Source: Nocardia sp. CNY236 (GTDB lineage Bacteria; Actinomycetota; Actinomycetes; Mycobacteriales; Mycobacteriaceae). From it: 63,621 bases of DNA. The notes under the pieces were generated by a model that saw nothing but the letters and a program-made list of their open reading frames with translations, made no database searches and was not told the origin of the DNA. Positions 26,855-37,200 of the stretch are shown piece by piece. The stretch lies in NCBI RefSeq assembly GCF_000482385.1, contig NZ_AXVD01000028.1:1-63621 (forward strand). Reading direction: 5' to 3'. Each line of letters begins with the position of its first letter. Positions within the stretch are counted from its first letter, which is position 1. Position numbers and translations under genes: made by a program.

Positions 26855-27651
26855 CCCCGGCCTGGCAGGACGAACCCGCGGACGCCCTGCTCACCTCGGC
26901 GCTGCATGTCCGTACGTTGGGGACGGGGCCGCCGCTGATGCTCGTCCACGGTGGACTACCGCCCCGGTGGACCTGGGCACACCAGCTGGAACTCGAAACC
27001 GACTGGCAGCTGATGATCCCGAGCCGGCGTGGGTTCTTCCCCAGTCCCGTTGCGCCGAGCCAGGATCTACTCGTCGATGCCGACGACCTGGAGGAGTTGC
27101 TGGCGCAGGTGTCCGGTGGCGCTCACCTCGTCGGATTTTCCTACGGCGGCTTGGGAATGTGCATCGCGGCCACCCGGCTTCCGCCCCAGGTGCGGTCACT
27201 GACGCTGATCGAGGTACCGCTGTGGACCGCGTCGGGCGGCGACGAATCGGTGCAGCAACTGGCGGCAGTGGCCGAACATTTCGCCAGGGGGGTGCACGAC
27301 GCGCGAACCGAGCAGGAGTTCTACACCATGGCCGGCATCGATAGCACAATTCTCGGCTCGACAGACGCGGAGATCCATCAGGCGATGGCGCTGGCCCGCA
27401 AATTCCGGTCGCCGTGGGAGGCGAACCCGCGGTTCGATCGGATCGTCGAGGCGGGCATACCGGTTTTGGTGGTATCGGGCGACCACAACCCGGCGATGGA
27501 GGTGGTGTGCGATGCCGTCGCCCATCGACTGTGCGGCGGACGAGCGTGTCTACCTGGAGCCGGCCATGCGGTGCAACGGGCGCCCGTGTTCAACGGTGTG
27601 CTCACCGCGTTTCTGACCGCAGCCGAGAGGCGGCGCAACAGCGGGCAGTGA
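26851..27651 (+). CDS. Alpha/beta-hydrolase
   Basis: A 266-residue alpha/beta-hydrolase. The oxyanion-hole motif LMLVHGG lies at about 29-35, nucleophile elbow GFSYGG has Ser97, a late Asp is in VVSGDHNPAME, and the catalytic His is in GAGHAV. It is translationally coupled to the small membrane protein and probably repressed by the divergent TetR. It could be an esterase, lactonase or epoxide hydrolase. Confidence 0.8.
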   Translation: MTPAWQDEPADALLTSALHVRTLGTGPPLMLVHGGLPPRWTWAHQLELETDWQLMIPSRRGFFPSPVAPSQDLLVDADDLEELLAQVSGGAHLVGFSYGGLGMCIAATRLPPQVRSLTLIEVPLWTASGGDESVQQLAAVAEHFARGVHDARTEQEFYTMAGIDSTILGSTDAEIHQAMALARKFRSPWEANPRFDRIVEAGIPVLVVSGDHNPAMEVVCDAVAHRLCGGRACLPGAGHAVQRAPVFNGVLTAFLTAAERRRNSGQ

Positions 27652-27847
27652 GCCCGACAAGTCCCCGTGATGTGGGGCAGGAGTTCCTCTCGCTGCCGAA
27701 GTCGTTTCGCTGCCGAAGTCGTTGCGAGCGCGGTGGCCCGGTGAACGGCTCTGTATTTGTCGCTCAACGGCACCGATCCGCTCCGATAAGGAATGATCCA
27801 CCAGTATGGGTAGTTCTCGACGGACCGTGTTTCCCCCGCAACCCCCG

Positions 27848-28531
27848 ATGTCCGAGACCGATGCCGCGAGTATCCGCGCCAACGACTGGGCAGCATTTCG
27901 GGAGTTGTCCCAGCTCATGAACCATTGGACGCTCGAGGCATGGCCACCGGGTCGTCGTTCCGGGTTCTACTGGTATCTGACCTTCGACGACGCGGACCTG
28001 GCTACCTCAGTGAAGCACTGCCAGGACCATCTCGGTGCCGAAGGGCTGGATCCGGTCCCGCTCGATGGGCTGCACCTCACGATGCTCGGCATAGGTGACA
28101 CCGACCGACTACCCACGGTACATGTGGAGGAGATCGTGGAGCGTTCGCGTGCCGCGTTGCGTGATTTCGGGGCGTTCGAGATCGTGATCGGGCCGCTGGG
28201 GGGGTCACGCAGCGCGATCCGGTTCTCGGTAACGCCGTGGGATCGGTTGATCGCCCTGCATCGAATCCTGCGGGACAGCGCTCGAGAAGTCACTGCTGAC
28301 CGGGCATTGCGACCGACTATCGACTTTCGGCCCCATCTGGGAATCGGATACTGCAATACCGACCGCCCCGCCTCCACGGTCATCGACCGGGTCCGGGAAC
28401 TCCGCGCCCTGCCTCCGGTGACCGTGAGCGTGGGATGTGTGAAACTCGTCGAACTGTGGCCGGAAGAGGGAAGGTACTGCTGGCGTGATCATGCGGTTGT
28501 CGCGCTGGCACCGGATCCTCGGGTGCGGTGA
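27848..28531 (+). CDS. 2H phosphoesterase (2'-5' RNA ligase superfamily)
   Basis: A 227-residue protein with the two histidine motifs of the 2H fold: GLHLTMLG (HxT) and RPHLGIGY (H-x-G in place of HxT/S). Members open cyclic phosphates or ligate 2'-5' RNA. The ATG at 27848 is chosen because conserved sequence starts there; ATG 27806 would add 14 residues. It stands alone. Confidence 0.7.
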   Translation: MSETDAASIRANDWAAFRELSQLMNHWTLEAWPPGRRSGFYWYLTFDDADLATSVKHCQDHLGAEGLDPVPLDGLHLTMLGIGDTDRLPTVHVEEIVERSRAALRDFGAFEIVIGPLGGSRSAIRFSVTPWDRLIALHRILRDSAREVTADRALRPTIDFRPHLGIGYCNTDRPASTVIDRVRELRALPPVTVSVGCVKLVELWPEEGRYCWRDHAVVALAPDPRVR

Positions 28532-28556
28532 GCGGTTTGGCCGCCCGTGACCATTC

Positions 28557-28694
28557 CTAGAGAAAGTCCAGGTAGGTTTTCGATGCCTGGGACGGCACAA
28601 GCTTCAGATCGGCTCCGAGCTCGTGTCCGCGCTGCCACACCGACCGGATCGGCCGATCGTCGGATGCAGTGAAGGCTTGTATGCCGAGGTTCAT
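28557..28694 (-). CDS. Short unrecognised ORF
   Basis: Forty-five residues (MNLGIQAFTASDDRPIRSVW, then GHELGADLKLVPSQASKTYL) with natural composition but no ribosome site at the apparent start. It abuts the valS fragment on the other strand, so it is probably the 3' end of a gene cut at that junction. Confidence 0.3.
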   Translation of the reverse strand: MNLGIQAFTASDDRPIRSVWQRGHELGADLKLVPSQASKTYLDFL

Positions 28695-29045
28695 CACCGA
28701 AGTCCGGCGGTTCCGGTCCGAGCAGGGCGTGCGCACCACTCAGCGAATGCCGGCCGAACTCGAACTCACACCTGTATTGCAGCCACACGAGCCGGCGATC
28801 CGGCAACTGCTCCGGCTCGAAACCCCGGCCGAAGGCATCACCGCCACCGCCACACTGCCCATCGGTGACGCGCGGATCCGCCTCGACCTCTCAAAAGCGA
28901 TCGACGTGGGCGCCGAACGCCGACGACTACAGAAAGCCCTCGCCGCAGCACAGAAGGAACTCGACACGGCGGCACAGAAACTCGGCAACGAAGGGTTTCT
29001 GGCCAAGGCCCCCGGGGACGTGGTGGACAGGATGCGTTTCCTTCC
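28684..29045 (+). pseudogene. valS 3' fragment (C-terminal coiled coil)
   Basis: About 115 residues match the C-terminal part of valyl-tRNA synthetase: FITEVRRFRSEQGVR, then the insert AELELTPVL, LDLSKAIDVGAERRRLQKAL and the coiled-coil tail KLGNEGFLAKAPGDVVDRM. The catalytic body is absent, and after RMRF the frame leaves the family. It is a displaced 3' fragment, not a functional synthetase; the genomic valS must lie elsewhere. Confidence 0.75.
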
Positions 29046-29054
29046 GTCGCAAGA

Positions 29055-30245
29055 TCATGCATGCCGCTCCGCGCCGCCGCCCGGATGGTGCGTTGTATCT
29101 GGTGTTGGCAGGCGGTGGCGCTCAGCTGCGGCAATCGCCTCGGCAAACGCAGAGACGGCGGTATCGGCGTCGCCGATGGCGATCAGCACTTCACCCGTTG
29201 TGACACGCTCGATGATGTGCCATTGAGGCGCGGCCGGGGCGCCTGCTGTGTCCTGAAGGTGACGGCTTGCCTCGACGGCGCGGCCAGTACCGAGGAGTCC
29301 ACGCAGCCGGATCTCGCGCAACGTGAAAGGCTGGAACAGTAAGCCGCTTCCCGGATGTCGAGTAGCCGCCGGTAGGTGTCGAGTGTGTCGTCGAATCGTT
29401 GAGCGTCGCCGAGTTCGCCGAGCGCCCGGCACAGGAACGCGAGTGTTCCGCCCTGGTCGGCTGGATCGCGAGATAAGTCGAGTGACCGTTGCAACTGCTC
29501 GACCGCGGTGGCGAGGTGGCCAGCCTTGCGCAGCTCATTGCCCTGCATGCGGAGAGTATGGGCGTGGAACGCGTCGTCGCCGAGGTGCTCGGCGATTTCG
29601 ACGGCTTGCCCGGTCCACCGGGCGGCGGAGGCGAGTCGCTCCTCGGGGAGCACAGTGCCGAGAGAGACTCCGAGTGCTGCTCTGGCCTGCGCCAGCAGGA
29701 TCAGGCTGTCACGTTCCATATGGCCTTCGGCGGCGCGGGCCTCGAGCCGTGCCACCCATGGCCATAGTTCGTTGACTGCTTCGACTGCATGCCCTGCCTG
29801 GCGCAATTTCGGCGAGCCGCACCGTGCTGTCGCCGAACTGGAGCATCGCCCGAAACTCGGCGTCGTCGGTTCCCGTAACACCGAGGACGTGTGCGGGGAG
29901 CCCGAGCCGGGACGCAATATGTCGACGGGAGGTGACATCGGATATCGCGCGCCGGCCAGTTTCGATCATCGAAACATACGACTTGTCGTAGCCCAGGTGC
30001 TCGGCGAGGGCGATCTGGTTCAGCCCGTTGAGGCGCCGATACGCGCGCAGGATGGTCGGCAGGTCCCGGGTAGCTATCGCCGTGGCAGCCTCCGAGCTGG
30101 CCCACAGCCACACTGCGGTGACGATCGGAGCGGCGCGCACTGCGGGTTGCGCTGGGGTCGTGTTGGCGGCGCAGGTCGGGCATACGGCGTCGGCGGCGAG
30201 CCGGCTGATCGTGACGCCGCATGCCTGGCATCTGAGCCCGTCCAC
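29055..30245 (-). pseudogene. Zinc-ribbon XRE/TPR regulator, frameshifted
   Basis: An XRE regulator starts at 30245 with a Cys4 zinc ribbon (CQACGVTISRLA...VCPTC) and an HTH (LNGLNQIALAEHLGYDKSYV, then SMIETGRRAIS). Near 29805 the frame shifts (the continuation reads RQAGHAVEAVNELWPWVARL in another frame), and again near 29345 (GLLFQPFTLREIRLRGLLGT). The last residues (HQIQRTIRAA) are in yet another frame. The TPR-like body is otherwise recognisable. It begins 11 bases after the Nudix gene stops, so the two formed an operon. Decay or assembly indels could explain it. Confidence 0.7.
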
Positions 30246-30255
30246 GACGATCTCC

Positions 30256-30678
30256 TTACACGCTCTCGGCTGCCCTCAACTGTGCGAACCAGGTCATGAT
30301 CGACCGTTTGTAGTTCTCGGGCATGGTCAGGCCGGCTATCTCGTTCTCGGCGAACAGCCCGACTTCCTTGTGTTCATGGGAGAGCACCGGTTCGGCGTCA
30401 GTATCCGGGTAGCAGCCATAGGTCACGATGAACACGTGCCGTTCCGCGGCGTTGATGTAGTAGATCCACGAGTCGAGGATCGGACCCGTGGTGACAGGCC
30501 ATTGTGTTTCCTCGGTGATCTCGCGGGCGACGCACTCCTCGGGAGTCTCGTCGGGTTCGATTCGGCCGCCGGGCAGCTCCCATTCCTTGCGTTCGTTCTT
30601 CAAGAGCAGTACTCGGCCGTCGCGAACAACCACGCCCTTGATCGAGATCGAGTACATGTGCGGAATGTAGCCGGTCAT
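30256..30678 (-). CDS. Nudix hydrolase
   Basis: A 140-residue Nudix protein. The Nudix box reads G-RIEPD-E-TPEECVA-REITEET, complete except for the final residues. The N-terminal strand is SISIKGVVVRDGRVLLLKNE with LPGGR before the box. Such proteins hydrolyse nucleoside diphosphates linked to other groups. Nudix genes beside XRE/TPR regulators recur in actinomycetes and again at 54.8-59.3 kb here. Confidence 0.85.
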   Translation of the reverse strand: MTGYIPHMYSISIKGVVVRDGRVLLLKNERKEWELPGGRIEPDETPEECVAREITEETQWPVTTGPILDSWIYYINAAERHVFIVTYGCYPDTDAEPVLSHEHKEVGLFAENEIAGLTMPENYKRSIMTWFAQLRAAESV

Positions 30679-30775
30679 GCCCGAACGCTAGCAGCGCTGG
30701 CCGCGTACGGCCGGATGATTGCCGGTGACAATTTGTCAGTGGACCGCTGACCAGCGGTCAGGGGACTGTTATCGC

Positions 30776-31508
30776 ATGTTGGTTGACTTGCAGCAGGATT
30801 GGGCGGCGGGTGTGGCGGCCGGGGTCGCGTCCGACGGAATCGCCAGATTCGACCGCATCCGTTCCCGGGTTCAGTTCGTCACGCTCAGCTCGTCTCTCGG
30901 CACTGTCGTCCCACATCGTGACAGCGACGGTGACGGGATAACCATGTTGCAGAACCGCGGCAGCGTCGCCCGTCGCATGGGCTTCGGTGGGTTCGGTGCC
31001 GGCGCGTTGGCGCCGCACACCGACCGCTCCGGAGTTATTGACCCGCCCGCGCTCCTGCTGGTCGTGTGCGGACGCCGCGCTGTGTCGGGTGGGGAGTGCA
31101 TTGCAATCGACGGCCAACGCGTCTATTCCGATCTCGCGGCCTGCGACCCGCAGACGGTTGGCGCTGTCGCGGCCACGCACAGCCTTGTTCGGTGGCGCCG
31201 CCGGGTATCTCGGGTCGGTGTTCGAGCACACCCAGGGCGGTCGGGTCCCAGTCCGATATCGACGTGATGGCCTCGCCCAGTTCTCGCCCGAGGTGAAGCA
31301 CTGGTTGCCCCAACTCGCCGAGGCAATCGACCGGCACGCCATCCGGTTCACTCTCGAACCAGGTGACGGTTACGTTCTGCACAATCACCGGTGGCTGCAC
31401 GGTCGGACCGCTTTTACTGGAGACCGGGTCATGTATCGGCTCAGCCTCGATCCACACCCCGAATTCGCGATCCGCTCAGGGTTCATCGCGCCAACGGTGA
31501 CGCGATGA
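30776..31508 (+). pseudogene. TauD-type dioxygenase, frameshifted
   Basis: Fe(II)/2-oxoglutarate dioxygenase in two frames. The first (MLVDLQQDWAAGVAAGVASD...) has the metal motif APHTDRSG. Near 31180 the frame changes and the second part carries the distal His and Arg region (LHNHRWLHGRTAF...MYRLSLDP). A single indel accounts for the break, so it is either recently inactivated or an assembly error. It is closer to clavaminate-synthase-like members than to the intact gene at 7.2 kb. Confidence 0.7.
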
Positions 31509-31981
31509 ACGAAGACGTACGGGGCACCGTTTCGGCACTCGACAACGATCACGACGACGCGTTTCTCGTCCCGCTGGACTCGAAATCGCCTAGGCAAGCC
31601 GCGTTGAGCCAGCCTTGCGGCCGCATCTCGCCGTCGTAAATGGCGACGATCGATATCGCCGACAGTGAGCGCGCTTGTTCACCGGGCCTCGCCATCGACA
31701 TCACACCGAACTCCCACCATGCGCGCCAGCGCGGCGCGAGCAGCTCGTCGACGGGCTCGAACTCATCTTCGTTGAGGTGGTCAACCTCGCGAGCAATCCG
31801 CTTGGGCAGCTTGGTCTCAGCACACGGATTCCACGGACTTGCCGGCGCGGGCGATGCGGTAGCGCACCTGCGAGTAGGTCGAGCCGTCTTTGCGCACGCG
31901 TACGCGGGGAGTGGTCGCCTTGGGGCACGGGTCCCCGCGTCAGGCCGAATCCCCTCAGAGCCGCGAACACACCCCACACCG
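31509..31981. other. Intergenic stretch with an integrase scrap
   Basis: On the minus strand 31817-31906 encodes RVRVRKDGSTYSQVRYRI followed by a short unrelated tail and a stop. This pattern opens many actinophage tyrosine integrases. A 23-base motif at 31937-31959 recurs at 48389-48411. The remaining sequence shows no gene I can support. Confidence 0.4.
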
Positions 31982-32841
31982 ATGACGATTCTTGCCCTGC
32001 TGCGGTGCGAGCCGGCGGTGTTCGGGTCGGTGGCCTGGGATCCGACGGTATCGCGGACGATCGCGGCGTTGGCCGCTGACGCGCCGAAGGCGTTGGCGGT
32101 GATCGCTTCTGCTCGCGTGGTAGCGCGGTCGGCGGCGTGGGCCGCTGCCGGTGAGCACGCTCCCGATCACGGCATCGATGCGGAGAATCCGCTGATCATC
32201 GACGTGGACGCGAGTCTGGTCGATGCGCATTCGGACAAGGAACACGCGGCCCCGACCTGGACGAAGGGATTCGGGTTCCGCCCGCTGCTGGCGTTCATCG
32301 ACCACGGCTCCGGCGGCACCGGCGAGCCGGCGGCGATGCTGTTGCGGCCCGGCAACGCCGCAGGCAATACCGCTGCCGACCACAAGGAAGTCCTCGCCGC
32401 CGCGCTCGAGCAGTTGCCGTTCCGGCCTGGGTACCGGGTCGGCCGAAAAGTGCTGGTACGCAACGATACCGGCGGCGGCACCCACGAATTCCTCACCTAT
32501 TGCACGAACCGGAGGGTGGGGTACTCGCTGGGTTTCACCCTCACCGACGCGCTCGTCGATGCCGTGAACCTGGTTCCGAAGAAGGTGTGGACCCCCGCCT
32601 ACGACGCCGAGGGCCAGGTGCGCGAGGGCGCGTGGGTCGCCGATCTGGCCGAGTTGTCGGGCTGGCCGGACGGATGCGGCTCATCGTGCGGAAAGAACGT
32701 CCGCACCCCGGAGCGCAGCTACGGTTCACCGACGTCGACGGCCTGCGGTTGACCGCGTTCGTCACCAACACCCGCCGCGGCCAACTGCCGGATCTGGAGC
32801 TACGGCACCGCCGCCGCGCCCGCTGCGAGGACCGAAGCTGA
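31982..32841 (+). pseudogene. IS1380-family transposase remnant
   Basis: Central and later parts of an IS1380-type DDE transposase: FGSVAWDPTVSRTIAALA, IIDVDASLVDAHSDKE, KGFGFRPLLAFIDHG, LLVRNDT-like KVLVRNDTGG and TNRRVGYSLGFTL. A frameshift near 32675 moves the rest (RPHPGAQLRFTDVDGLRLTA) to another frame, which stops after RCEDRS. The N-terminal ~100 residues and the C-terminal end are missing, and no inverted repeats are visible. Confidence 0.8.
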
Positions 32842-32990
32842 CAACACCTCTCTACCAGCAGTTCCGCTGTCCCCGTTCACCACCCCATCACAGTTGACAA
32901 ACACCCCAAACCGCTAACTGTGCGGCCTCGCCACTAACACGCTGGCGTTGCGCCTCCTGGTCTGATCACCTACCTGGACAGGGCGCCTCT

Positions 32991-34238
32991 TCAGGTGGCG
33001 AGCAGGGTATCCAGAACCACATCGTTCTCCTGGAAGACAACCCGGCCGGTTTGGGCCAACGCGGCCGCCAGCCCCGGTGGGAGGGTGCCCGGTAGCTCGC
33101 CCAGCGGCACCGCCGACGGGCGGTCCCCGGCCCGCTGGACGACCGCTGTGGTCATCGCGGCGAGCCGAGCCCCATACAGGTCCCGAACCTGTTCGGCGAT
33201 GATCAGCCCGTCCCGGTCGAGATCACCCGCATAACGCAAGGGAACTCCGCAGTCGACGGCACGTTGCAGGAAAGCGTGATCGACAGCTCGCAGGTGCCCG
33301 CTGGTGCAGGCCATCGGGTTGCTGAATCCGCCGGCGATCGCGGCTTCGAGAACCGAGGGGTTTTCCACGACGAGCAGGGGAGAGGGCTGGAAATTCGGGG
33401 GATGGACCGTGAGGTCGTAGAGCGTCAGTGACATCGGACCTCCGCCGAGCCGAAGGCGCTGGTCCACAATGCCGGTCCCGGTTGCCTGCACATTGAGTAC
33501 GAGTACTGCCGTGGACAGCCTGTCGGCCAGGATGCCGGCTTTCGCCAGCAGGGCACGCACCGTGTCGGGCCGGACCGGATGCGGCTCGCCGTACAGTTCC
33601 GCGACTGCTTCTACGAGGCGGCGTCCGGTGAGGGTGTTCAGGTCGAATGCGTGCGGATCACCCGCGCAGTCGTGTGCCAGCTTCGCCAAGGTCAATGGCG
33701 CCGCTTCGGCGTGGCACACGGTCCGGATCTCGTCGAGTGCGGATCTGAGCTGCCGGGATTGGCGGGCGATCGCCTCGATGTCGTTTCCGGAAACTCCGCT
33801 CGCGCGGATCCGGCGAGCCAGCCGGGGAACGACAGCTAGATCGGTCTCGATCCGACTCCAAAGCTCCCCTCGCACAGCCGTACTCTCCATACGCGCCAGC
33901 GCCCGGTTCACCAGTGGCCGGCCAACGGCCAGCGCCGCGATCACCGGCAACTGCTCTGAGGCGAGCCCGAGGTGCACGAGCAGCTCCCGCAGCGGTACCC
34001 GCGTCCGGCTGCCCGTACTCGCAATCGCCGAGTTGCCCCGACGGCGACGGGTGCTGGTGTCGAGCCAGGTGCGCAGCACGGCGACGCCACCAGGCGGCAT
34101 GCCGGCGACCGTGACGGTCGCGAGCCGCGCTGGTTCCGCTCCCGCACAAAGTCTTTCGTGTACAGCTTCCCACAGTGGGAGCAGATCGGGGTCCGTGGCG
34201 AGCGCCCGGACAATGTCCGGCACGGAGGATTCCGTCAC
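32991..34238 (-). CDS. jetD: Wadjet type II JetD (DUF2399, Toprim-like nuclease)
   Basis: A 415-residue protein of the TIGR02679/DUF2399 group. The C-terminal Toprim-like domain shows LLVVENPSVLEAA, supplying the glutamate, and YAGDLDRDGLIIA, supplying the DxD pair. In Wadjet systems JetD is the nuclease that cuts circular DNA extruded by the SMC-like JetABC complex. GTG 34238 overlaps the stop of jetC by four bases. It is the last gene of the operon and appears intact. Confidence 0.85.
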   Translation of the reverse strand: MTESSVPDIVRALATDPDLLPLWEAVHERLCAGAEPARLATVTVAGMPPGGVAVLRTWLDTSTRRRRGNSAIASTGSRTRVPLRELLVHLGLASEQLPVIAALAVGRPLVNRALARMESTAVRGELWSRIETDLAVVPRLARRIRASGVSGNDIEAIARQSRQLRSALDEIRTVCHAEAAPLTLAKLAHDCAGDPHAFDLNTLTGRRLVEAVAELYGEPHPVRPDTVRALLAKAGILADRLSTAVLVLNVQATGTGIVDQRLRLGGGPMSLTLYDLTVHPPNFQPSPLLVVENPSVLEAAIAGGFSNPMACTSGHLRAVDHAFLQRAVDCGVPLRYAGDLDRDGLIIAEQVRDLYGARLAAMTTAVVQRAGDRPSAVPLGELPGTLPPGLAAALAQTGRVVFQENDVVLDTLLAT

Positions 34239-37200
34239 GATGCGGTCTCCGCGTTCCCGACGAGCATCGGCTGACCCGATCCGGTCCACAGCCATGGCAC
34301 TGCGACCCCCACTTCACCGGCATGTGTGACCTGGACGATCATGACCTGTTCTGCCTCGGCCCGGAGAAGCGCGCTCATCTCCGGTGCGGTGGACAGCACG
34401 TCGAAGTCCCATGTGCGCAGCAGGGCCAGCAGTTTACGGACGTTCTGCGGGTCGAACGCGGCGTTCATCTCGTCGACGAACAACAGACGCGGACCGTGAT
34501 AGCCGGGCGTCTCGTACATCGACCACGCCGCTGCCAGCAACGGCAGCATCGTCGCCAGCCGCATTTCGCCGGTGCTGAAGGAGGCGAGCGGGTTCGACCG
34601 GGCCGTCAACGGCCGGAACACTTCGGTCGTACCGTCGCCGAATGAGGCATGGGTGATCCTGATATCCCACTCGTGCCAGGCACGGTAGTCGAAGGTATGC
34701 GCCACCCGGGCCTCCCAGCTGTCCCCGGTTGCGTCTTCGAGCCGCTGGTGCAGCACTTCGTACATCTGCTGGAACGTCTCGTCCGAGGGCAACGCGCCGA
34801 CCAGTTCGATCATCTTCTGCGCATCCGGGTCACGCTTGACCTTCCAGTCCACCTCGACACCGACGCGGGCCACACCGGTTCGCACGCCGCCGAGCGTCAC
34901 GCGGATCTGCCGGACGAGTTCCTGCGCGGCGGCTCGCCGGGTGGCGATTTCCCGGCGCAGCGCGGTGAACATGCTCGTTTTGAGTGTGTCCTTCACATCA
35001 TCACGGAGGTCGGCTTCGAGCTGCTCCGCGGTCTGCCGCAATGCCAGTACCGTCTCGTGCAGGTCTTCCCCCACGGCGGAGTCCGCAGTGGCGACAATCG
35101 CCCGCCGCCAGTCTGTTCCCGGGATCGTGTGCAACGTGATCTGGCGGTCGAATCGAACCAATTCCGCGCTGGTCCTCTTCGCCTCGGCTTCCAGGCGGAG
35201 GCGCCGCGCCTCGAGCAGCTTGGCGATATCGTCGCGGGAGTAGTTCCGCCCCTCGGCCGTGAGCATGCGCGACCCCCACGCGAGAGCAGCCGTGAGATTG
35301 GCCGGCCGGCCGGCCCCGTCGACGGGAATGCCGTCCCCGACCGTCGCGATCGACTCGTCGGCGAGACGATTCATCTGTTGCAGCCACCGTTCACGCACCC
35401 GCTCGGCGGTTTCACGCTGTGGGGTGATGTTGTCGAGCGTGCTGCGGGCACCGGCCGCCGCCACTTGCGCTTTCCCGATCTCGTCGCGCGCTCGCTCGGC
35501 TTCGTCTTTCGCCATGTCGCGGGCTTTCCTCGACTGTTCGTGTGCCTCACGCAGCGACTCGTATTCGGCGCCGTGGAGCGCGCGCAGCTTGCGGACTTGC
35601 GCCGCAGCGGATACGGCCGCGGTCCGGGCACCGGTTGCCTCCCGCGCCTGCCGCTCCGCGCGTTCGCGCAGCGCGATCGAGGCGGCCGTCTCGGCCCGGG
35701 CGCCGGCGCACAGGCTCAGCGTCCGGTCCACGCTCCGCTGCCACGTGTGCACTTGCTCGGCAAACTGGGTGAGCGCGCCCGCGAAGCCCCGCAAGGCGGT
35801 GGCATCCGCGGGCAGCGGCCTGCCGCTACCCACATCCACAGCTCGGTCGACCGCCAGGGAGGCTTGTCTCGATCGCTTCTGCGCCTTGCGCATCCGTTCG
35901 GTGGCCTTCACCATCTCCGTTTCCGCGGTGATCGATTGCCGGGTCGCATCGTCCTCATCTGCTATGGCCGACAACAGCGCTTCCACCGACGGGAACCTCT
36001 GCCGCTCGTCGTCGGCGCGGGATTGCCCTGCTATCGCGGTGTCGAGCCGCTCACCGGCCAGGATCGCCTCTCCCGCTGCCTGTTCGGCCTTCTCCGCGGC
36101 ATCGGAGGCTGCCGCGGCGGCCTGCTGTGCCAGTGCGCCCGCCTTGTCGAGGTCACTGTTGATGGTCGCGAGTGCCGCAGCGCGGTCGCGCCGGGCCCCG
36201 GCCAGGGTTTCGCGGACCGACCGCAGGTCGGCCTCCGCTCGCGACCGGCGCCGCGCAGCCTCGTGATCGGCTTCGCGTGCGGCCAGCTGCGCCGCGTGCG
36301 CCTTTCTGCGGGCAGCCTGCCAGGCGGCCGATGAGGGCAGTGCCTCCACCTCTGATTTCGCTTCGTCCAGCGCTTCCTGACGGAGCCGCCGTTCGAGTTC
36401 GGCCGATTTCAGGTCGGCGTCGCATTGCCGGAGCCGGGATTCCAGCGCCGCGACCCGCTCCGCGCGCGCTCGTTCTCGTGCGGTGGTGCCGATATAGCTG
36501 CAGATGTAGTTCGCCGGGGAGGTCGCGGCCAGCACACCGGTGCGGATGGTGGTGCCCGACGCGGAATCCTCGACGGAGATGCTGCGCAACAGTGACAATG
36601 TCCGCGTGGCGTCGATCGGGCTGTCCGGTTCGACGGTGAGCAGGTCGGCGAGATTCGGTCCCTGAGCCGGCAGCTCACCGGTCAACACGGTGTCGCCGGC
36701 CCGTGCCCGGCCGTCGGCTGTGACCACAGCGTCCAGAATCCCGGAGACCAGAAGAGCCCCTTCACACTGATTGCGGGTGCCGGCCGGGAGGTCGTCCCGG
36801 AAATCGAGCAGGGACCACAGCGGACTGCCCTCCGAGCGGGTCCGCCAGCTCGGGGCCGGCGGCGGCGACGGCGCTTTCCTGGCCTCGATGAGATCCGCGG
36901 TCGTCTCCTCGGCGCGTTCCCGGCATCGGGCTACGACGGCGCCGGCTTCGGCGATCCGGCGGTTCAAACGGGCGAAGGTGAGCTGGGCCGCCTCGGTCAG
37001 CGCCGTGCGCAGGGGCCAGTCATCGTAGCCGGTGAGTGTGTCCAGCGATCGTTCCGCGACACCTACCGCCGGTACCGCACGATCGAGTCTGTCGCCCGCT
37101 TCCGCTCTGGCAGCCGCCAGCTCGGAATGCAGCTGTTGTGCCGTGCCGGCGGGCAATGCGGGCGGAACGAGCCCGTCGCTGTGCAGATGCCGCAGGCCCG

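Noticed and set aside
34649..36334. Long plus-strand frame opposite jetC
   Set aside because: Composition is that of an antisense frame and the jetC frame carries the ATPase motifs.
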